Made by a program: the position numbers and the translations under genes. Positions 57,048-64,000 of a DNA stretch of 64,000 nucleotides are shown here, piece after piece. A model generated the notes under the pieces. It ran no database searches, had not been told where the DNA came from, and was given only the letters and a program-made list of their open reading frames with translations. Origin of the DNA: Pyrrhosoma nymphula (lineage: Eukaryota; Arthropoda; Insecta; Odonata; Coenagrionidae); the NCBI GenBank assembly GCA_963573305.1, contig OY754335.1:50179985-50243984 (forward strand), written 5' to 3'. Positions within the stretch are counted from its first letter, which is position 1. Each line of letters begins with the position of its first letter.

Positions 57048-57924
57048 TATTTATTGCCGTTATATATCCTACCATTTGTGGTAAAACATTAAACCCTCTC
57101 CGAATTCCCCATTCATATCCCAGATGGCAATCGAACTGCAGCCGAAATAGTTTGCCAGGTCAGCTTGTTGTCAACCAGACTACCACGACCGGCTTCTTCA
57201 CACAGAATACATTTAAGGATGGAACGAGGGCAGTCTAATTATAAAGGCAGAGGGAGTCCATTTGGAACGAATCATAACTGGTGGAAAGAACATTCAATTT
57301 CGTTCTGGGTCGTCACCCGTCCGCATAAATGGACCAGACCCGTTCGACTCATCCGTCCTCACGGCCACAAGCGGCCATTCGCTTTTAGCTTAGTCGTTTA
57401 CCCTTCGAAATCTGTCCTTCAACCGTTTTTAATTCCCCTCTCCCTCCCCGTCATTCCTCTGCCCTTCCCATTAACCCTTGGAGACCCAAATATTTGAGTC
57501 CATCAATTTCTCCGGATACTTACCTTTTAGAGTGCTGTTAACTTGTTAAAAAAAGCACAGAAGCCTTCTATTGATTTCAGATCATGTGCACTGCAAAACA
57601 GATTGGAAGCAGAGTTGATGAGCGATAGAGAATAAAATAACTTCGTTAATCGCATTCCTGACTGCTGTTTTTGCGCTGATTTTTGGTGAAGACGTCTACT
57701 GCGGATAATGTAAATTATTTAATTACTCTGTGATGGATGGCTTAAATTTTTAAATAAGTAGCTTCAATAAATGCGCATACCTTTTCCACTCGGGTATCGA
57801 GTGTGGCTCAACAGAGTTCAAAAACACTAGACATGCAAAAACTCGCATGTAAAATATCACTCAGCTCATGCATTTCATAGCAATTTCAATGCAAAGTTGT
57901 TCAACAATCTGATTATACATTTTA
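57048..57924. other. No gene recognised
   Basis: No supportable gene. Open frames at 57026-57238 and 57165-57497 (plus) show no domain. This is the interval between two LINE fragments on opposite strands. Confidence 0.45.
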
Positions 57925-58820
57925 GGTGGAAATTAATAATATATGCAGTAAAATACGTTTATTTGCCGACGACGCTGTCATCTATCGTGAAATTAGTGAT
58001 CACTCTGACTTTGAAACTTTACCATCGGATCTAAACAACGTTCATGTGTGGAGCCAAGAGTGGGGACTCGAACTTAATCTGAGCAAATGCACGGCGGTAC
58101 ATTTCTTGCGGAGGTCGTCCAACTATTCCCATGTATATGCTGTGGATGGTGTTAACATTAAGGCGACAGATGAAGTGAAGTATCTAGGAGTTACGATAAC
58201 ATCGGACCTATCGTGGGGAACACATATAAGAAATATTTGTGGCAGAGCTCTGAAGAAGCTAGGATTCGTCAAGCGTATTGTGGGAAGATTTTCGGATGAA
58301 AAAGTAAAAGAGAGGTGCTATTTCGCACTCGTCCGGCCACACCTTGAATATGCAGCGAACATATGGGATCCGGTGCAGAAAGACTTAATTCGGGAACTTA
58401 ATAAAATACAAAGGAAAGCTGCGCGAATCGTCAAAAACTGCTACGGGCGTACAGACAGCGTTACACAGATGTTAAACGAATTAGGCTGGGAGCCGCTAGA
58501 GACTCGGAGGCTGCGCGCTAGGCTTAGATTACTTGAGCAAATAAGAATAGATATCTTTCAGAGCGACACGGAGAACATCATATTAGAACCCCACCATATT
58601 TCCAGGTCCGACAGAAACGATAAATTAAGAGAGATATTTTGCCGAACGGATAGGTATGGGAATTCGTTTTTCCCCCGAACAATAAGGGACTTCAATAAAT
58701 GCTAGGCGTAATTTCATTAGAGCGTTTCATTTTTATATGTAAACCGCTGGTGTCCTAACACCCCCCGCCACACGCCTATTGAGGCGGCTTGCGGGGTAGT
58801 ATGTAGATGTAGATATGTTG
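57925..58820 (+). mobile_element. CR1/Jockey-like LINE, 5'-truncated
   Basis: The insertion starts inside the reverse transcriptase, just before its catalytic block, and ends after a 3' UTR with AGGCGGCTTGCGGGGTAGT and a (GTAGAT)n-type tail near 58798-58815. Short oligomeric tails and severe 5' truncation are normal for CR1/Jockey-type elements. Antisense relatives at 34500-35125 and 35440-35760 are far more decayed, so this is the youngest copy of the family here. Confidence 0.92.
57926..58705 (+). CDS. LINE reverse transcriptase C-terminal fragment (259 aa)
   Basis: An uninterrupted 259-codon frame ending at TAG (58703-58705). It opens with RLFADDAVIY; the catalytic FADD is at 57962-57973. 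Next come the SKCTAVHFLRR and VKYLGVTITSDLSW blocks, then the thumb and post-RT region with RPHLEYAANIWDPVQKD, LGWEPLETRRLRARL and FFPRTIRDFN. The upstream fingers and palm motifs and the endonuclease are missing, so no active enzyme is expected. The apparent first Met is not the element's start. Lack of stops suggests a recent insertion rather than function. Confidence 0.9.
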   Translation: MEINNICSKIRLFADDAVIYREISDHSDFETLPSDLNNVHVWSQEWGLELNLSKCTAVHFLRRSSNYSHVYAVDGVNIKATDEVKYLGVTITSDLSWGTHIRNICGRALKKLGFVKRIVGRFSDEKVKERCYFALVRPHLEYAANIWDPVQKDLIRELNKIQRKAARIVKNCYGRTDSVTQMLNELGWEPLETRRLRARLRLLEQIRIDIFQSDTENIILEPHHISRSDRNDKLREIFCRTDRYGNSFFPRTIRDFNKC

Positions 58821-61800
58821 GGAAGAGATGCAGATAATTCTAGTGATAAAGTGGAGAAATGTATGACGAATGTAGACTAAAGCGAATGATACCCCTTGGC
58901 CACATCCTTTCTCCCTTATGCCTAGTACTTTATCTTTCTTTGTCTAAATATTTTTCCCCTAACCATCCCTGAACTTTCACCCCGTAGATCTCATATATCC
59001 CCAGTCGTTTCATTCATGGTTCAGTCAATGGACCGATAAACTTTGCACCTCACAACCTCCAAGACATCTCACATTCATTAATCAAAATCTTCACTTGGGG
59101 TCACTGCCATAATTTTTCAATATTAACCAAAATCGTCATTCGCGGAGAAATTCTCCTCGTAAGAGTAATACGCTGCCCATTTATATCCAAAATACTGCCG
59201 AAACTGGTATGAATATACTGATTCACCTGATTTGTTTTATTCTTCCTAAAGTTGCCAACTTCAAATGATTTTTTGAAGGAAGAAGACACATTTCAACTCT
59301 AGAAAATGCCATCTCTGTGATTTTTCTATGATCAATCTTTTACTCACATCTCCCACGCAGATTGTCCAATGCGCTTCACAACGACTAAATGAGCATATCC
59401 TAGCTCCAAATATTTCTTGCGTCATATCTTATTTCCTCTAATGACTCCCAGCATCAGTAAGTAACGAAGCGGACCATGGTGTCACGCTTTGAGACACGAT
59501 CGCAGACGGTTTCGTGGCTCTAGGGAAATGATTGCGTTCCGAATTAACGCGACGGATATTAATCGCATTTGAGGCTAAATGGAAGATGGGAGAAGGATTT
59601 TAGGGGTAGGGGGGAAAGGGTGAATTCCCCGGGCGATCCCGTCTCATTCCAGCCCACACGGTATTCGGACGGAGCACGAGAACACGAAGAGTTCTGCTCA
59701 TAACTCTTGGGTCGAAACCGTGACCCTGTGGTACCCCCCTCCCAAAAAGACCGCGCGGGCCCAGCTGCTGGATCGGCGTAATCTACCAACAGAACTGGCA
59801 CGCGTTGGAGTTTTCTTTTTCTTCCTTTGCGTTTTAACTTTTCCCGGTGGAACATCCAAAGAGCAAAAAAATAATGAAGGAATCGCCGATAAAGGCAACT
59901 GACCAGACCCCTTCTCCGTCCACCAACCAAATCCTTTAAAAAAATCTCACCAGCTCGCCCACCTTCCTCTTTCATAAGCCCCGAACATCTTGCCTCTTTT
60001 TATTTTCAAAACTCAGCGGACAGTGCAAAAGCATAGTTTGCGGACATAAGGTGTTTTCTCTCTATCTATCTATATCCTCACGTGCCTTTCTCGGAAAAGG
60101 AGAGCTTTAGGAGGTTGCCTCGATGGTTGACTTCCATCGCCCCAAGGTATTGCTTTTCTCTCTCATTTTATATTTTGTCTCTCCGCATATATTCCCACCT
60201 TCTCACGTATGTTTGCGTAAAGTCTGGCCGGACAACTGCGAGATAATCCGGTGCCAAGAGCAGCTGGACTTGCCGGCGAGCGATATTTCATCGATGGTGT
60301 GCTTGGCTTCGCGTTCTGAGACGTCCGGCTTGTCTCATGCGGGAAAATATAGAAAAACTCTGAAAGCCCGGGAAATAATTAGAGCTTGCGAGTGTGGTTG
60401 CATCTCACATATTTTAAGACTGTCAAACGCCGCACACCTTGAGTCCCGGGAAAATCTTTTGTTTTGAGCCTGTTTGCCTTTTACATTACCCACCTTCCCT
60501 TCGTAAGGAGGGATTTTGCAAGCAGGTGAGGAAGAGGCCTTATCACAACATTGCCCTCGCGTGGAGCCAACAAATAAGGTCATATATTCTTGAAAGGTGT
60601 GTTATTTTTGCCAATTAATATATCCTCCACGCAGTGTGCTGACTTAATCCATTATTTATCCTCCTTAATAAGACGAAGGTAAAGATTTGACAGCTCTATG
60701 GAAGAAAGAGCTCAGAACAGTGATAAAAGAATGTAAAGAATGGTTTTGGATTTACTAACAAAATGTGTTTGGTGCTCCAGCACTTTTGATGCCCAAATTA
60801 AGAAATTTATTATTACAGAGTTTAGTGAATGAATAATAGAATTGTTTCATCTTTTTGCTTCTTTTTCATTCCCTAACCCTTGTTTTTACGTGACGAATCA
60901 ATTTCATTCGCAAAAACTGAAGAAGGAAGATGCATTTGTTGAAAGAAGATTTCAAACACGTAGTTAATGTATGGGTAGCGCAATAGTATGAATTACTTTT
61001 GAGGTAAAAATCTATGACATGAATTATTTCATTTATGGTTGCACCATAGACGGTACGATACTTCAAGAAAAATATCGCGAATTGAAAGAAATGGGAATTA
61101 GCTGGACGGGCGCGTCTAAATCCCTATCGTCACAAGTAAGTCTCTGCATTAAAAGTCTAGTATCAAAATGTCACACTATCACCGCAATTTTCCATCAATA
61201 AAACTATTTATGTCTATACTATTTGCAACATTTATATTAAAATTTTACAAAATTAACGACACAATCCTGTCTCTATTTGATTTCGTCAAGAAAAGTTCCT
61301 TATGCGCATCTCATGACCTCAATAAGCGCTCTTAAGTGGACTTATTTTTAACTGATCTGTCGTCATTTAAAAAGAGAGGTAATTAGTCTCTTCCCATACT
61401 GATTCACCTTGCAAAATAGACCACGCTCGTTATTAACCTTGGGAATGAACCGATGAGGCGGAGGACCCAAGGGCCACTCCCGTACGTTCTTAAAAATCGT
61501 CCATCCTCCCACGTTCTCCCGAAGTGTGTTATGTCTCGGGCTCGGCCACCATCGGACCATCGCATAATCGTGTTTCAGGTATCGTATATGATCATATATC
61601 ACCTATCGTTATTTTTCTTGATGATTTTTCACCGTCATTCTTCAAGACGCCCACAACATCCTCCTGCTTAACTCGTCGGAAGATTATAAATGGAACGAGC
61701 ATTGAAGTCCCTCGGCCATTACGTGCAACATGCATAAATATACATATATATTTGACGAGCGTTAAAGTCTCCAAACTCCTGTCCTCTCTGAATGCTCTCT

Positions 61801-64000
61801 CTACATGTCAAACATTGATTTTAACCCCTTTCTCCACCGGTGTGATAGCAGTTAATTAATAACCGATCCGACTCGAATGTAACCGCCACTTTAGCTCCCT
61901 GAAGTCCCGGAGCGACTTCCATAAAGCGATCTCCCAAAACAACTCACTCAAGTGTCGTGCCGTGATCGTAAATATCGCTGCAAACATATATATCGTTCGT
62001 TGTGGGGCGTTTGCTTGGTTCAGTTTCAGTGTTCGACTTTCGAACAAGCTCCCGAAGCTCCTCTCTTTATTGCTGGCTCTCACGTGGGCGTGAGGCTTGT
62101 TCGATCTAAAGGGATATCTCATTAATGATTTTTAAAGCCCAAGGACCACTGCGTAATCGGCTGAGACGATCTCGTAAAATATTAATTCAAAGAGTAAATA
62201 TCCTTGAGGGCTAATTTTAAGATCAGCATTCTTATGAATAGCATTTCAAAGTTGCGTACCGTAAAATTTCATATGGTGCAAAAACAGCGGGATAATGGGA
62301 AAGTGATACGTTCTGAAAATTCATTAAAATAAATTGGCTTAGCAGGTATGAAGGATTTGAAAATGAAAAATCATCGCAATGGATATGAAAATTTGTTTTA
62401 TTTATTCTTAAAATTATTACTAACAGTTCTTAACACTATTGTGAGATATAGTAACCATGATGTCAGGTTTGCTGAAGTTGTCCTACCAACTGGTATCATA
62501 TCATGTATCGTAAATTTGTTGCATATCATTAATTTTTCTTTTTGCTATTGTAGATGAAAACTTATTCACGAAGTAAACAGTGAACAAAATATTTTCCTAA
62601 TAATCATGTGTGTTTTTAAAATGCATTTTTGTATTTCCACAGAAAAAGTGGGAATTCCCGTAAAAACATTACGGGACAAATTTATTTTTTTCCACTATTT
62701 AGCACTAACTATTAACAACTCAGGTCCTTAAACTTCATCAGTTAGTAGTTTTGGAACTCAAAATATTGTGTAACTACGTTTGCTCTTATTAAAAAAGAGT
62801 GGCCTTTAAGTTGTTCCGTTTCTTTTCATAATTTGAATTCAAATAATAATTGAATCATTTAGACAAAATTCTTTTCATATTTGGCGCTTTGTGTCTTATT
62901 TTAATACAATTTCCTACCGGAAAAAATATACTTGAAAATATACTTTTATTAAAATTATACTTCTAATTAAAATTATACTTTTAAAAACCATACTATCAAG
63001 CACAAGGAATGATTATAAAGCGGCCAAACTTTAAATTACAATGTGAATTACTGTATTAGTTTAGATAGGGATAGGCTTAGCATTGATTAAATCCCATAGC
63101 TCTTAGGCCCTTAAAAGTTGTCCTCTCGAGCACCAAGAACGAAGTCATGAGTAGGAAAAAGTATTATTTACAAAACGAATTTACGAATAACAATTTACGA
63201 AGTTTTGTACTTGAATGCAATTGTCGTTGAATTTCTGAAATGCAATTTAAAATATAAATAAATACTCAATTTTGTATTCACTATTACTTAAATACAGCAT
63301 GTATTTAAATAACGGCACATATGCTAGGGAGATTGGCTGGAGCTGGGCTTAACACCACCAATATTTGAAGAACAGATTGAAGCTCTCAGCGTTTTACAAT
63401 GGCAATATTTGTCGTGGTCAAGGACATGAGGTGGTCTTGATAACGCGGGGTTCGGGCAAGACGTGGACCGTGAAGCGTTAGCAGTTATCCAGCAGGTCAG
63501 ATGCCTCACATAAGTGCAAGGAGAACAAAGCTGCAGTTCATCGCCTCAAGTCGTACATCAGGGAGGAAAGTTTATACCTTTTCCTCATCGTGTCACAAGC
63601 GGCTGACTCCTCGGGGGTCATCATTAAAGGCACTTGCCGTCGCCTGCCGTCAGTGACAAAGAGCGAGAGGAAAAATTTAAACATAATAATAATACTTCTG
63701 AGTCAATTTGCGTAATCCCTTCTTAAAATATTGATTTTAATAGCTACTAAAGTAGCCTGAGTTGAAATAAAATTAATTATAGAAGGAACGTAAAGAAACA
63801 AGAAGAATATCAAACTACACTGTGACTGCGTGGTACCCTTTTATTATTACATAATAGCCAACTCAACTCTATTTGAAGGACATTCAAGATGCTGGGTGAA
63901 CGTGGGTAGAACCTATACGACAACAGTGTAACGGCTGACAGATAACATCAGTAGCACATTCGCGAAGCCCGTTTTTATGTTTCTCTGCATTAACGAAACG
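58821..64000. other. No gene recognised
   Basis: No supportable gene. A CpG-containing, somewhat GC-rich patch at about 59580-59900 carries open frames on both strands (59559-59975 minus, 138 codons), with composition but no domain. Further frames at 60123-60467, 61524-61859 (plus) and 61856-62122 (minus) are unassigned. 62930-62990 has short AT-rich imperfect repeats of an AAAATTATACTT-like unit. If the transcription factor's 5' exon lies in this window it could be anywhere upstream of 20.5 kb, including here. Confidence 0.4.

Overview
The window looks like a stretch of a repeat-rich arthropod genome. The sequence is AT-rich, introns are long, and there are many degraded non-LTR retrotransposons, tRNA-derived SINEs, a mariner relic and small DNA-transposon derivatives (MITEs). 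The species cannot be fixed from the sequence. Only one host protein-coding gene is clearly supported.

That gene is an Odd-skipped family zinc-finger transcription factor (Odd/Sob/Bowl, OSR-related) on the minus strand. Coding exon 1 is 19167-20458 and the last coding exon is 7686-8127, separated by an intron of about 11 kb (8128-19166). The GT-AG junction falls inside zinc finger 2 and restores the frame exactly, giving a predicted 577-residue protein. It has an acidic and low-complexity N-terminal half, five C2H2 fingers (residues 386-520) and an eh1-like Groucho-binding motif five residues from the C terminus. An in-frame stop lies just before the start codon, and a good splice acceptor ends at 20469, so at least one untranslated 5' exon probably lies further upstream at higher coordinates. 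Immediately downstream, the end of the coding region plus 3' UTR is duplicated in tandem (7129-7424 and 7425-about 7707). This is the most unusual gene-linked observation here.

Layout: 1-7.1 kb holds hairpins, a tRNA-SINE and a diverged repeat whose second copy is near 53 kb. 7.1-20.5 kb is the transcription factor gene; its intron carries a 944-bp mariner relic, a SINE, LINE 3' ends and a 162-bp near-perfect palindrome. 20.5-34.5 kb is mostly unassigned, with a 56-bp (AT)n run and LINE and SINE remnants. 34.5-38.9 kb is a nest of repeats: two antisense LINE copies, one split by a hAT-like MITE with an 8-bp target duplication, then SINE pieces and a PIF/Harbinger-like MITE. 41.5-44.6 kb has a CpG-rich block, a G-rich tract and a diverged tandem array. 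46.9-49.4 kb is the longest retrotransposon, a 5'-truncated, frameshifted endonuclease/reverse-transcriptase LINE. 51.5-58.8 kb holds more LINEs, including an open 259-codon CR1/Jockey-like reverse-transcriptase end at 57926-58705. 58.8-64 kb shows nothing I can identify.

I found no CRISPR array, operon, rRNA gene, convincing functional tRNA gene or novel multi-gene system. The points most worth a second look are the duplicated gene end, the family of inverted repeats sharing a CGACC(C/A)(T/G)GGTTTC core, and the diverged tandem array at 42.4-44.6 kb.
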